Shown here in pieces: positions 1 to 9,000 of a DNA stretch of 64,000 nucleotides. A program made the position numbers and the translations under genes. Numbering within the stretch: position 1 is the stretch's first letter; each line of letters begins with the position of its first letter. The notes under the pieces are model-generated. The model had not been told where the DNA came from. It was given only the letters and a program-made list of their open reading frames with translations, and did no database searches. This DNA is from Campylobacter rectus (GTDB taxonomy: Bacteria > Campylobacterota > Campylobacteria > Campylobacterales > Campylobacteraceae): positions 1,860,001-1,924,000 of the forward strand of contig NZ_CP012543.1 of the NCBI RefSeq assembly GCF_004803795.1, written 5' to 3'.

Positions 1-231
1 AAATGCGTCATCATCGCCACCACGATGGGCGAACGCCACGCCTACTCGCTAACGGACGACCTAAAAGAGGGGCTAAAGGACGCTGGCGAGCAATTTCTGG
101 GCATAGAAAGCTCCGGCGACTGGGTCGTGATCGATCTGGGCGACATCCTCATCCACCTTATGAGCGCGCAGTACCGCGCCAAATACAACATCGAAGAGTT
201 TTTAAGCAAGCTAAAAGAGGCGAAAGCCTAA
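1..231 (+). CDS. rsfS: Ribosomal silencing factor RsfS, 3' part
   Basis: This is the C-terminal 76 residues of the RsfS/Iojap family; the reading frame is open to base 1, so the N-terminus lies outside the window. The family binds ribosomal protein L14 and blocks joining of the 30S and 50S subunits when nutrients are short. Family hallmarks visible are G-x-x-S/D-G-D-W-V-V-I-D (residues about 37-46) followed by DILIHLMS and the Y-R-x-K-Y-N-I-E-E tail, which is close to the usual C-terminus. No RBS or start can be judged. It is not clearly co-transcribed with the next gene, which is on the opposite strand 480 bases away. Confidence 0.93.
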   Translation, partial: KCVIIATTMGERHAYSLTDDLKEGLKDAGEQFLGIESSGDWVVIDLGDILIHLMSAQYRAKYNIEEFLSKLKEAKA

Positions 232-814
232 GCCAAATTTAGCTTGCCGCACGGATAGCGTCAAATTTGGCCCAAAGCGCGAAACAGACGGCGAAATTTG
301 ACCGAAGTCGCGGCCGCTATAAACGGTAAAAATTTGCTTGATCTCGCAAGGCGACGCGCTTGATTATTGAGCCAAAAGCCGACATATAGACTTCTACCCT
401 TATTTAAATTTGACCGGTTTTATGGATCTATTTTTACATAGACTCTTGCTTAGGCGGGCTTTAACGGGCGGCAAATTTACGCCAAATTTGATTCTGATGA
501 TTTTTAAAAGCACTATAACATCGCGTAGCTTTTACTGCTTTCAAGCGGGCAAATTTGGAGTTTTTATTTTTCGATACGCAAAAGCCAAGCGCTTTTTCGG
601 CGTGCTAAAACGCTAGCTAATCAAAAAATGCAAAAATAAGCGCAAAAACTAGCAAACGGCAAATCCATAAGCGACGGCACGACAAAGCACCGCTAAAACA
701 ACGCGCCGCGGCTACCACCGATAAATTTTATCTTCAAATGCAATCAGTCTAAACTCCTCTTTGTGGTTACCGTTGCCGATCGTGTGGCTGTCTTGGCCCG
801 CGCCGAGGCGTAGC
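232..814. other. Intergenic stretch plus out-of-frame 3' tail of the next gene
   Basis: No convincing gene was found here. Bases 712-814 hold the last 35 or so codons of the adjacent minus-strand propeller gene in a shifted frame (see that entry). The rest carries several AAATTT words and a 68-codon plus-strand frame at 410-616 with low-complexity, unconvincing coding content. Confidence 0.6.
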
Positions 815-2041
815 TTATGCAGCCTGCCGCCGTATGTACCCACAAATAGCACGCCCCCCGTCCTCGCTTAACGCCATAGACTTTATCGTGCCGCCCAAAT
901 AGTGGCGCCAAATTTTACGCCCGTCCTTGCCGACTGCTTTGATGTAACCGTATGCGTCGCCGAGGATGTAAAAGTCCCGCGCCGCTACGCCCGCGTAAAC
1001 TCTCATCGCATCGTCGATCAGCGTGAAATTTTTCTCGCCCTCTTCGTCATACGAATAAGCCTCGACCTCCAGCCCGCGCTTTAGCAGCGCCCTATCCACG
1101 CCGATCGTAACGCCGTTGTAGAAGTGGCAGGAGTTTGTGATGAGCTGCGTATCGTCCGCGCTAAAGAGGCAAAAGTGCGGATACGAGCTCTGCGCGCCGA
1201 TGCCTCCCAGCCGCTCGCCCTCGCTATCCATCAGGACGTGATCGCTATCTTGCTCGCCCGCGACGATTAGCTCGTTGTCATTTGAGAGCGTCGCGTTTGC
1301 CATATCTATCTCAAGTTCGTCGTCGTCATCGCCCTCATCCTCGTAGATCGGATGGATAAGCTTCGCACCGCTTTGCGAGATCAAAAAAATTCCGTCGTGG
1401 GCGACCAAAAGCACCTTGCTACCGTCGTTAAAGGGTAAAATTCCAGCCTCGTCGTAGATGATCTCCAGCTCGTGGCTAAATCTCGCCACCAGCTCGCCGC
1501 CGCTCTTGCCGTCGTAGCCCCTGATCAGCCATACCTCGTCTTGATTTAGCAGGGCGTAAATTTCGTTTCGCTTGGACTTGCCCACGGCGATGACGCCCTT
1601 TGCCACCTCGCTCACGCGGTCGCCCTCCAGCAGATACAACGTCTTGCCGTCGTCGTTTGAAGCGATAAAAAGGACGTTCTCGCCCCACAAAGAACAAATT
1701 TGATCGACATCCCCCAGCTTGTCTCTTACTTTATCCTTTTCGCCAGCATTGCCGGCTTCATCCTCGCACCCCTCAAAGATAATGTTTGACGGCGGAAAAT
1801 CGGCTCTAAATTTCGCCGTCTCGCCGCGCTCGTTGGCATCCTTTAGCAGCTCAAAAACCGCCTCGCAAAGTTGCATCATACCCTCACGCTCATCGACCGC
1901 ATCCTCGCCCTTGTAGGCGTCCCAGCCGTGCACCTCGGCAAAGGCCACCATATCGTTTACGGCCTTGGCGTATTTCTCGCCCTTTTCATTCCACTCTTTT
2001 TGCCACTCCGCCTTAAGCGTCTCGTAGTCCAAGTTTTTCAT
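815..2041 (-). CDS. Beta-propeller-like protein of unknown function, C-terminus frameshifted
   Basis: The function is not recognised. The N-terminal about 90 residues are charged and helical. From about residue 110 there are repeated short motifs of the type x-V-L-F-I-A-x-N-D-D-G-K-T, L-L-V-A-H-D-G-I-F, and N-D-N-E-L-I-V-A-G, typical of WD40/PQQ-like propeller blades. No signal peptide is seen, so it is probably cytoplasmic. The open frame ends at 815, but a run of six C (854-859, G6 on the coding strand) interrupts the last blade. With five G the frame would continue as G-V-L-F-V-G-T-Y-G-G-R-L-H-K for about 47 more residues to a stop at 712, which closes the propeller better. The gene is therefore probably one base too long here, either by real mutation or by sequence error. 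Confidence 0.6.
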   Translation of the reverse strand: MKNLDYETLKAEWQKEWNEKGEKYAKAVNDMVAFAEVHGWDAYKGEDAVDEREGMMQLCEAVFELLKDANERGETAKFRADFPPSNIIFEGCEDEAGNAGEKDKVRDKLGDVDQICSLWGENVLFIASNDDGKTLYLLEGDRVSEVAKGVIAVGKSKRNEIYALLNQDEVWLIRGYDGKSGGELVARFSHELEIIYDEAGILPFNDGSKVLLVAHDGIFLISQSGAKLIHPIYEDEGDDDDELEIDMANATLSNDNELIVAGEQDSDHVLMDSEGERLGGIGAQSSYPHFCLFSADDTQLITNSCHFYNGVTIGVDRALLKRGLEVEAYSYDEEGEKNFTLIDDAMRVYAGVAARDFYILGDAYGYIKAVGKDGRKIWRHYLGGTIKSMALSEDGGRAICGYIRRQAA

Positions 2042-2160
2042 TGATTTTCCTTAGGTTTGTTATCTCGCTTTTTAGGTACGATTTGCGAGGTTTTATAGCC
2101 AAATTTAACGTCCATCAAACTAGCAAATTTATAGCGCGGCGATCCGCCTCGCCTCGCGTG

Positions 2161-3095
2161 CTAACTCCGCCAGAGCTTTTCTACCCGCGCGGCATCCTCG
2201 CGTGCTAGCTCAAAGCCGAAAATATCGATATTTTCAAGCAAACGCTCTTTGCTACCGGCGCTTACTATCACGCAGGCTCCGTGCTGCACAAGCCAGCGCA
2301 AGATAATTTGCATCCTCGTTTTGCCGTATTTTTCGCCAATTTGCGCGAGCGCGGGCTCTTTTAGCTCTTCGCCCGGCTCATATCGCAGCTGTAATTGCAC
2401 GCTATGGTCGGTAAGCTTGCCGCGCATAGCAAAATGCCGCAGATAGGAGCGCGCAGGCGCCTGATAAACAGCAGGCTTAACTTCGCTACCTTGCGCGATT
2501 TTGGCTAAATTTTCGACCCCGAATTCCCCTAGATGGTCGCAAATGCCGATCGCAGCCGCAAGTCCCTCGCGGTAAAGCCTCTGCAAAACGCGCCACGCAG
2601 AGCCAGCATCGCCCGCCCCTACGCGCAGCAAAAGTAGATCGACGTAGTCGGTATTTAGTTTTTTTAGCGAACGCTCAAGGCTTTTTATCATATCGTTTTC
2701 GTCCGCGTTTTGAGCGCTTACCGAGCTTTGGATAAATAGCTGCCCGCGCTCTAAGCCGCTAGCCGCAAATGCAGTAGCCGCGCCTCCTCGCCTCCGTCCG
2801 TATCGATCAGGCGGTAGCCCAGCCCAAGGGCCGCCTCGAGCGCATTTTTATCTTTTGAACCGTCAAATTTATCTGCGCTAAGCCCGATGATCGGCATTAA
2901 AATTCTATTACTTAGCGTGAGATAGGGCGTCATGGCGGCAAGCTTCTCGCCGAGGTTTTTTGCACCGCTTAGATCTACGCCGTCCGCCAAATTTGCCGCA
3001 CTAGTCTCGCTAGTGCGCTCGGCAAATAAATTTACTCCCGCAGCAAGCCCAGCCGCGCAGGTCGCAGCGTCTTTTATAAACTCTCTTCTTTTCAT
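2161..3095 (-). pseudogene. Tat-exported aldo/keto reductase, frameshifted
   Basis: Two adjoining frames make one aldo/keto reductase. The 5' part starts at 3095 after a GGAGCG RBS and encodes a twin-arginine leader (M-K-R-R-E-F-I-K-D, then a hydrophobic Ala/Gly stretch) and the first barrel strands up to G-Y-R-L-I-D-T. The 3' part resumes with G-Q-L-F-I-Q-S-S-V-S and continues through Y-V-D-L-L-L-L-R, the C-terminal P-A-V-Y-Q region and the NADP-binding tail. The frames join near 2775-2785, where one base is extra or two are missing; no homopolymer lies there. If intact it would be a periplasmic NADPH-family oxidoreductase of about 310 residues, an unusual location for this fold. The family is clear, the substrate unknown. 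The neighbouring genes on both sides are also broken. Confidence 0.8.
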
Positions 3096-3310
3096 GTTCG
3101 CTCCGTTTTTTGATTTATCGGTTGCTGCGCCAAATTTACAAGCCGCGTGCCGAACAAACCGTGCCGCGTCAAATTTATTTAAAATCACGGAAATTTAAAT
3201 TTGAGTTGCGTCAAACGACGCCTGAAAAGCCGCATTTAAATTTATCCAAATGCGCCCTAGTAGAAATTTCGCGCTCGCCAAACGCAACCCAAAGAGCTAG
3301 AAAGTCAAAT

Positions 3311-4177
3311 TTAGATCTCAAACGCGCACGAGCTTGGCTGCCCGCCTTCAAACCCCTTTTTAAACCACGCCATACGCTGCTTTGACAAGCCGTGCGCGAA
3401 CGAGTCTGGCATCACGCGGCCTTGGTATTTTTTCTGCAGCGCGTCGTCGCCTATCGCGCTCGCGGCATTTAGCGCCTCCTCGATGTCGCCGTCTTCTAGC
3501 ACCTTGTAGCGCCCCATGTAGTGCGCCCAGACGCCCGCATAGCATCAGCTTGCAGCTCGACCTTACTTGCAATGCGTTTTGTTCTACAGGGCTTTTCGTG
3601 CGCGATTTTAGCTCGTTTATTTTACCGAGCGTGCCTAGTAAATTTTGCACGTGATGTCCGACCTCGTGGGCGATCACGTAGGCCTGCGCGAAGTCGCCCG
3701 CGGCCTTGTATTCGGCCTCTAGCTCGCCAAAAAAGCTAAGGTCGAGATAGACTTTTTTGTCCGCGGGGCAGTAAAAAGGCCCCATCTGCGAGCTCGCCAT
3801 GCCGCACGCGCTAGAGACTGCGTCTCTAAAAAGCACCAAACTAGGGTCCTTATACTGCGCGCCGCCTGCCTTAAACACTCTGCTCCACGCGTCCTCGGTC
3901 TGCGCCGGCACAGCTGAAACAAAGGCGACTTTTTCTTTCTCCTGCGGGCTATCTAATGCCGCTCTTTGACCGCCGGCACCGCCGCCCTCACGCAGCGCGA
4001 GGGGATTAAAGCCCATAAAATACACCACTGCGCTGACAACCAAAACCACGCGGCCGATGTTTGAGCCCGGCAAAAATCTGATAATTGGTAGAGCGCACCC
4101 AGCGAGCCTATGCTGTTTACGCTGTTTTGCCGTCTATCCTCGACGTTGTCGCTTCGTCTGCTATCTTGCCATTTTAT
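3311..4177 (-). pseudogene. YpfJ/KPN_02809-type neutral zinc metallopeptidase, multiply frameshifted
   Basis: The family (Zn_peptidase, PF04228) is clear from the membrane segment after L-P-G-S-N-I-G-R-V-V, the Y-C-P-A-D-K-K-V-Y-L-D block and the zinc motif H-E-V-G-H-H-V-Q. The frame is broken at least three times. One base is missing near 4086 (between the W-Q-D-x-R-R-S-D-N-V-E-D-R-R N-terminus and the membrane segment). One is missing near 3561 and another near 3545, on either side of E-L-Q-A-D, before C-Y-A-G-V-W-A-H-Y. The family start codon position reads ATA (4175-4177) instead of ATG. The rest, to G-G-Q-P-S-S-C, is intact. Three lesions plus a lost start make real decay more likely than sequencing error. 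Confidence 0.85.
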
Positions 4178-4449
4178 TTTTACTCTTTTATTTTGGATTT
4201 TGCGTTTAAATTTAGCTGCGGTTTGCGCTCTTTTCTTGCCGCTTACCGTTAAATTTTAGGGCGCATTTTAGCGACTATTTATAAATTTATCGCTTTACTC
4301 CGCGGGCTAGTTTAAATTTGACGTCCGTAAATTTGAGCCTGCGAAATACCGCTATAAATTTAATGCTAAATTTTTAGTTTAAGCGGAATAAAACGGTGCA
4401 GCGTAAGAGGAGCTCACGCCATCCAACCGTCAAATTTGAAGTCTTAAAT

Positions 4450-4830
4450 TTAAAATCTCGCCTTAAATCCGTCCAAAATTTTCACCAGCAAGATACCAAA
4501 AACTATACCAATGCCGTCTGCGACGATATCTAGCAGGCTGAAATAGCGGTTTGGCACAAACGACTGCGCTACTTCTATCTGGATGCCGTAAGCTAGCAAA
4601 ATAGCGACCTTTGCGCCCAAATTTAACCTAGAAAAGCCAAAATTCAAAGTAACGTAAAGCACCGAAAAAGCGAAGAAATGATTTGCCTTATCCCAGCTGT
4701 TTTCGATGAGTTTTATCTGCGCGGGCGTGAGGGCGAGATACTCTATCGCTATCAAAAATATAAAGAAAAATGCGGCGGAAATTTTAGAAAGTTTCATAGA
4801 TTTTAAGGGGTTTTTAACAAGAAGCGCCAC
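4450..4830 (-). CDS. VanZ-like family membrane protein
   Basis: A small integral membrane protein (about 126 residues) of the VanZ-like family. It shows a first hydrophobic helix, a loop with W-D-K-A-N-H-F-F-A-F (the conserved D-K-x-x-H-x-x-x-F pattern), two further helices separated by a short linker, and the E-V-x-Q-x-F-V-P-N-R-Y-F-S-L-L-D-x-x-A-D-G-x-G signature near the C-terminus. The biochemical role of such proteins is unknown. The start used is GTG at 4830, preceded by AGAAG six bases upstream; an ATG at 4797 gives a shorter N-terminus but has no clear RBS. It lies 31 bases downstream of argS and is probably in the same operon. Confidence 0.85.
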   Translation of the reverse strand: MALLVKNPLKSMKLSKISAAFFFIFLIAIEYLALTPAQIKLIENSWDKANHFFAFSVLYVTLNFGFSRLNLGAKVAILLAYGIQIEVAQSFVPNRYFSLLDIVADGIGIVFGILLVKILDGFKARF

Positions 4831-4861
4831 CTGACGCTTCTAAATTTACTAAAACCGACTC

Positions 4862-6448
4862 TTACATCTTGTCTTTTGCGGCGACACCCATTAGCCCTAG
4901 AGCCGTTTTTATCGAGAGCGCGACGACGGCGAAAAGCTTTAAAAGCTCGTCTTCGTTTTCGCTGCCTACGACGCGATTTTCGTTGTAAAATTTATGAAAA
5001 TTCGCCGCCAGGCTCTTTAGGTAGTCGCAAATTTTATTCATCGAGCGCGTGTTGAAACTATCGACTAAAATATCATTTAGCGTAAGCGCCTCAAATAATA
5101 AATTTTTGCCCTCCTCGCTCAAATTTGCAAACTTCACGCCCACTATATCGGCGACGTTTTTGCCCGCTTTTGCGAAAATTTGATTGATCCTTGCGTGCGC
5201 GTAGTTGATATAAAATATCGGGTTTGAGCTGTCCTCGCGCTTTAGCTCGTCCACGTCAAACTCCAGGTGCGTGTCGCAGCGCTTGCTAAGAAACATAAAT
5301 CTAAGCGCCTCGCAGCCGATCTCCTCGACCACGTCGCTCATCAGCACGACGTTGCCCGCGCGCTTGCTCATCTTGTAGGCTTCGCCGTCTTTTAGCAGGC
5401 TCACCATCTGCGAAAGTATGATCTCGAGGCGATTTTCATCGTATCCAAGCAGATGCAGGGCGGCCTTCATACGCGCGATATAGCCGTGGTGATCGGCGCC
5501 CCAGATGTTGATGCAGCGATCAAATCCGCGCCTAAATTTATCGTCGTGATAGACCACGTCACCGGCTAGATACGTACCGCGACCGTCCTCGCGCACGATG
5601 ACGCGGTCTTTTTCGTCGCCCACTTCGCTTGATTTTAGCCAGATTTTACCCTCGCTCTCGTATATGCCGTTCTCGTTTTTTAGGCGATCTAGCGTGAGAG
5701 AGAGTTTATCGTAGTAGCTCTTTTCGCTAGCCCAGTTTTCGATGAAAATTTGCGCGTCGGCTAAATTTTGCTTGATTAAAACCAGCACCCTATCCTTGCC
5801 AAACTCGGCTAGCTCGAGATTTCGACTCTCGTCGTAAAATATCTCTTTGCCGAATTTCTCTAGCGCTTCTTTTGCGATAGGCTCGATGTAGTCGCCGCGG
5901 TAAAATTTCTCCGGATACGCCACGCTCTCGCCGAATAAATTTTCACGCGCCCAAAGCGATATAGACGTGCCTAGAAGCTCGATTTGATTGCCTGCGTCGT
6001 TGATGTAGTATTCGGTTGCGATATTTTCGCCGATGTGAAGCCCGACGCGAGCCAGCGTATCGCCGAAAACCGCGCCTCTAACGTGCCCGATGTGAAGTGG
6101 GCCGGTCGGGTTTGCGCTGACGTACTCGAGCAAAATTTTCTCGCCGCTAGTTCCGCCGCCTTTTGCAAACTCGCTCGGATTTGCAAGGCTAGCGGAGGCA
6201 AATTTATCCAAAAATGCAGGCTTTAGTTTGAAATTTATATATCCGTTTAGCGCCGCAGCCTCGAAAACTTCGCTATTTTCAAATTTAGACGCTAGCTCGG
6301 CAGCTATAGCTACGGGGGATTTTTTGAGCTGTTTTGCTAGGCTAAAAGTAGGCATCGCGTAGTGCGCCAAGCCCTTATCTTTTGGCTTTTCCAGCGCAAA
6401 GTCAAAGCCTACGGCGCCTTTTATCTCGTTTATTACGCTTTTTTTCAA
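4862..6448 (-). CDS. argS: Arginyl-tRNA synthetase
   Basis: A class I aminoacyl-tRNA synthetase that charges tRNA-Arg in the cytoplasm. The ATP-binding H-I-G-H motif is at about residue 120 within S-A-N-P-T-G-P-L-H-I-G-H-V-R-G, and the second signature K-M-S-K-R-A-G-N is at about 360. The C-terminal helical anticodon-binding domain ends in G-L-M-G-V-A-A-K-D-K-M. The length of 528 residues is normal for epsilonproteobacteria. It is followed closely by the VanZ-like gene and preceded 9 bases upstream by tatA, the same order as in C. jejuni (argS-tatA-gmk). Confidence 0.97.
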   Translation of the reverse strand: MKKSVINEIKGAVGFDFALEKPKDKGLAHYAMPTFSLAKQLKKSPVAIAAELASKFENSEVFEAAALNGYINFKLKPAFLDKFASASLANPSEFAKGGGTSGEKILLEYVSANPTGPLHIGHVRGAVFGDTLARVGLHIGENIATEYYINDAGNQIELLGTSISLWARENLFGESVAYPEKFYRGDYIEPIAKEALEKFGKEIFYDESRNLELAEFGKDRVLVLIKQNLADAQIFIENWASEKSYYDKLSLTLDRLKNENGIYESEGKIWLKSSEVGDEKDRVIVREDGRGTYLAGDVVYHDDKFRRGFDRCINIWGADHHGYIARMKAALHLLGYDENRLEIILSQMVSLLKDGEAYKMSKRAGNVVLMSDVVEEIGCEALRFMFLSKRCDTHLEFDVDELKREDSSNPIFYINYAHARINQIFAKAGKNVADIVGVKFANLSEEGKNLLFEALTLNDILVDSFNTRSMNKICDYLKSLAANFHKFYNENRVVGSENEDELLKLFAVVALSIKTALGLMGVAAKDKM

Positions 6449-6457
6449 CGCCTTTCC

Positions 6458-6682
6458 TTACGCGTTTTTAGCCGTATCTTCGGTTTTTGCGACGGTTGCG
6501 GTTTCTTCTTTTTTCTCTTCTACTTTTTCTACGTTCTCGGCTTTTTTATCGTCCTCCATTTCCGATTTGAAGCTCTTTATACCCTTGCCTAAGCCTTTTG
6601 CGAGCTCGGGGATCTTTTTCGCTCCGAAAAGCAAGACCACGATAAGTAAAATAATAAGCAATTGTTGGACGCTTGGACCCAT
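6458..6682 (-). CDS. tatA: Twin-arginine translocase subunit TatA/E
   Basis: A small Tat component of 74 residues. It has a single N-terminal membrane helix ([17 protein letters not shown]), the A-K-K-I-P-E-L hinge, an amphipathic helix with the G-K-G-I-K-S-F-K motif, and a charged Lys/Glu-rich tail. It forms the pore for folded protein export across the inner membrane. Probable Tat substrates in the window are the Rieske protein, the flavoprotein reductase at 38.2 kb and the broken aldo/keto reductase. AAAAGGAGAAAAA precedes the ATG. It lies between gmk and argS, as in C. jejuni. Confidence 0.96.
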   Translation of the reverse strand: MGPSVQQLLIILLIVVLLFGAKKIPELAKGLGKGIKSFKSEMEDDKKAENVEKVEEKKEETATVAKTEDTAKNA

Positions 6683-6722
6683 TTTTTCTCCTTTTGATTT
6701 TCGTTATATTAGCATAATTTTA

Positions 6723-7331
6723 TCAATTATTCCATTTGTTAATAATCTCTTTTGCGTCTAAATTTGACGTTTTTAGGCGCATCGAGTGCAAAATCCCGCG
6801 CAAATTTTCATAGCAGTTTTGCAGGTCGTCGTTTATCAAAAAATAATCGTACTCTAAGATATGCTCCATCTCGCCGACTGCGTTTATCAGCCGCTTTTCG
6901 ATAGTTTGCGCGCTATCGGTGCCGCGATTTTGCAGTCTTGATTTTAGCTCGTTTTTGCTAGCCGTCGTGATAAAAACGGAGGTGATATTTTCGGCAAATT
7001 TTGATTTTGCGATATTAAAGCCCTGCACGTCGATATCAAAAATAGCTATTTTGCCCTCTTCAAGCGCCTTTAAAACGGGCTTTAGCGAGGTGCCGTAGTA
7101 GTTGCCGTGCACGAACGCCCACTCCAAAAACTCGCCCGCGTCTATGCCTTTTTTAAACTCGTCTTTGTTTATAAAATAATAATTCACGCCCTCGGTCTCG
7201 CCCTGCCTCGGCGCTCTTGTAGTGCTTGAGATAGAAAAATAAAGATCGTTTTCCTCTTTTAAAAGACGGCCTAAAAGCGTACTTTTGCCGCTGCCGCTGG
7301 GGCCGGAGACGATTAAAATTTGCCCCTTCAA
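6723..7331 (-). CDS. gmk: Guanylate kinase
   Basis: Converts GMP to GDP using ATP, an essential step of guanine nucleotide synthesis. The P-loop G-P-S-G-S-G-K-S-T-L is at residues 9-18, followed by the GMP-binding S-S-T-T-R-A-P-R-Q-G-E and G-V-N-Y-Y-F motifs and the G-N-Y-Y-G-T-S lid region. The length of 202 residues is typical. It directly abuts the upstream acidic-protein gene (stop and start adjoin at 7331/7332), so the two are translationally linked. Confidence 0.97.
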   Translation of the reverse strand: MKGQILIVSGPSGSGKSTLLGRLLKEENDLYFSISSTTRAPRQGETEGVNYYFINKDEFKKGIDAGEFLEWAFVHGNYYGTSLKPVLKALEEGKIAIFDIDVQGFNIAKSKFAENITSVFITTASKNELKSRLQNRGTDSAQTIEKRLINAVGEMEHILEYDYFLINDDLQNCYENLRGILHSMRLKTSNLDAKEIINKWNN

Positions 7332-8933
7332 CTACTTTTCCTCAAAGCTTATATTGATTTTTATGTTGAGATTTTTTAGAGCTTCTCGCAGCTCGCCGTC
7401 TTGCAGCGAATTTTCCAGATTTTTTGCTACGGCGTCTGAAATTTGAGCCTTTAGCTCGTTTATCTTTGACGTCGTTTGAGCTTTTTGCGAGCTCAAATTC
7501 GCCGCCTCGCCGCCCTCAAATCCGCTTTCGTTAAGCGCTAATGCCATATCTTTTTCGCTGATTTGCTCGATGTCGCCGTACTCGCTCGGATGAGGCTTAT
7601 GCGCTGTTTCGGGCTCGTTTTGAGCGGCTTCAGGCTCGCTGATTTCTTGCTCTTCTTGCTCAAAGTCGGCAAAAATATCTTCCGCGCTCTCCTCGTCAAA
7701 AATATCTTGCGTCAAATTTTCATCGTCCGCAGGCTCGTCTTTTATGGCTTCAAGTGCGATGTCAAATTCGCTCAAAGCGTCATCTTCAGCTTGCGCGTCT
7801 CGTTCTTCCGGCTCAAATTTCATCTCCTCGTCCGCAAAAATATCCTCTTGCTCGTCCGTTTCCTCTATCAAAAATTTATCGTTATCTTGCGTTCGGGTGA
7901 AATTTTGCACGGCCTCCGGTTCGTCTTCGCTCTCCTCTACGGTAAATCCCATCGTATCAGGCTCCGCTTCGTCCTGCGTTTCAGATTTGACGTCTCCAAG
8001 CTCGTCCGCCGCGTCAAATTTCTCGGCCGGATCATCGTCGTCCTCGGCGTCTTTAGCATCCCGCGCTGCGTCAAAATTTGCAGGCTCATCCTTGATCTCC
8101 TCATCCATGCCGTCTATTTCATCGATTTGATGCTTGATATCCTCGATGCTGCCGTCAAAGTCCAGCTCAAATTTATCCTCGGCATCTTCAGGCTCGTCTA
8201 TCGTTTCAAATTTGACGTCCTCAAGCTCGTCCGCCGCGTCAAATTTCTCGGCCGTATCACCAGCATCCTCGGCATCTAAAATACCCTCTATATTGTCAAA
8301 TTTTTCCTCTTTTGCATCGATTTCAAACTCATCCGGTTCGTCAAATTTAACCACTTCGTCGATAAGATCATCCAAATTTAAATCGTCTTCTTGCAGGCTT
8401 TCGCTTGATTCATCCATATCGTCTATTGCTTTGACGATCTCGTTTAGCTCGTCAAAAGCGCTTTCTTTGCTCTGTGGAGCGCTATCTTGTAAAAATTCGC
8501 CCAATTCATTATCTAGCGCAAACTCGTCCGTCTCCGTCTTCATCATCTCCTCTTTTAAGATGTCCTCGACCGGATCGCTCATAAACTCAAATCCGCTCAC
8601 CGATACCTTGCCCGAGTCCTCGGCGTCCCTAACTTTGCCGGCCAGATACTCCACGATAGTGATAAATTCCGTCGGCAAAAACGGCTTTGGCAGTATTCTG
8701 TCCGCGTTCTCGAAAGTCGGGGAATGTTTAGAAGAAAGGTATAAAATTTTATTTGCGAATTCTTTTAGGTTCGTCTCTTTTACATCGATATCGCTGTCGA
8801 TGATAAGCACCTCAAAAACGCCCTCAAGCTCGCTAACATCGCCGATCTCGACGTATTCGTAACCCATTTTGTTAAGAGCCAGCGTCGCCAAGCGCGATAC
8901 GGCGGGATTGGCGTTTAAAAGAACGATTTTCAC
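7332..8933 (-). CDS. Highly acidic protein with receiver-like N-terminus
   Basis: This corresponds by position to the highly acidic protein encoded next to fliR and gmk in C. jejuni (Cj1178c); its role is not known. Residues 1 to about 100 look like a degenerate response-regulator receiver domain (M-K-I-V-L-L-N-A-N, then V-L-I-I-D-S-D, then K-P-F-L-P-T-E-F). Residues about 110-470 are a long, disordered Asp/Glu-rich region with an internal duplication. The last about 45 residues form a conserved-looking helix ending I-N-I-S-F-E-E-K. The protein is soluble and strongly negative. The position upstream of gmk and downstream of fliR suggests a flagellar or cell-pole role, but this is inference only. 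The spacing to gmk is zero. Confidence 0.85.
   Translation of the reverse strand: MKIVLLNANPAVSRLATLALNKMGYEYVEIGDVSELEGVFEVLIIDSDIDVKETNLKEFANKILYLSSKHSPTFENADRILPKPFLPTEFITIVEYLAGKVRDAEDSGKVSVSGFEFMSDPVEDILKEEMMKTETDEFALDNELGEFLQDSAPQSKESAFDELNEIVKAIDDMDESSESLQEDDLNLDDLIDEVVKFDEPDEFEIDAKEEKFDNIEGILDAEDAGDTAEKFDAADELEDVKFETIDEPEDAEDKFELDFDGSIEDIKHQIDEIDGMDEEIKDEPANFDAARDAKDAEDDDDPAEKFDAADELGDVKSETQDEAEPDTMGFTVEESEDEPEAVQNFTRTQDNDKFLIEETDEQEDIFADEEMKFEPEERDAQAEDDALSEFDIALEAIKDEPADDENLTQDIFDEESAEDIFADFEQEEQEISEPEAAQNEPETAHKPHPSEYGDIEQISEKDMALALNESGFEGGEAANLSSQKAQTTSKINELKAQISDAVAKNLENSLQDGELREALKNLNIKINISFEEK
7979..8274 (-). repeat. Intragenic direct repeat in the acidic-protein gene
   Basis: Two copies of about 71 bases (7979-8049 and 8204-8274) lie exactly 225 bases apart, in frame, so each encodes a variant of E-D-A-x-D-x-x-A-E-K-F-D-A-A-D-E-L-x-D-V-K. 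They differ at scattered positions. Recombination between them would remove 75 codons without breaking the frame. Confidence 0.85.
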
Positions 8934-9000
8934 GAAAGGCCTCCTTTTTTAAACCTAAAAAACGTATTTTAAAATATTTTCCATTACTTCAAGCTTAGTT

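Noticed and set aside
410-616. 68-codon plus-strand frame after rsfS
   Set aside because: Composition is Arg/Phe/Leu-rich from AAATTT-type words, there is no RBS and no family resemblance.
7563-8862. Long plus-strand frames antisense to the acidic-protein gene (238, 128 and 242 codons)
   Set aside because: Ser-rich or Leu/Phe/Arg-rich mirror products of Asp/Glu codons on the true strand; the minus-strand gene is conserved in position.
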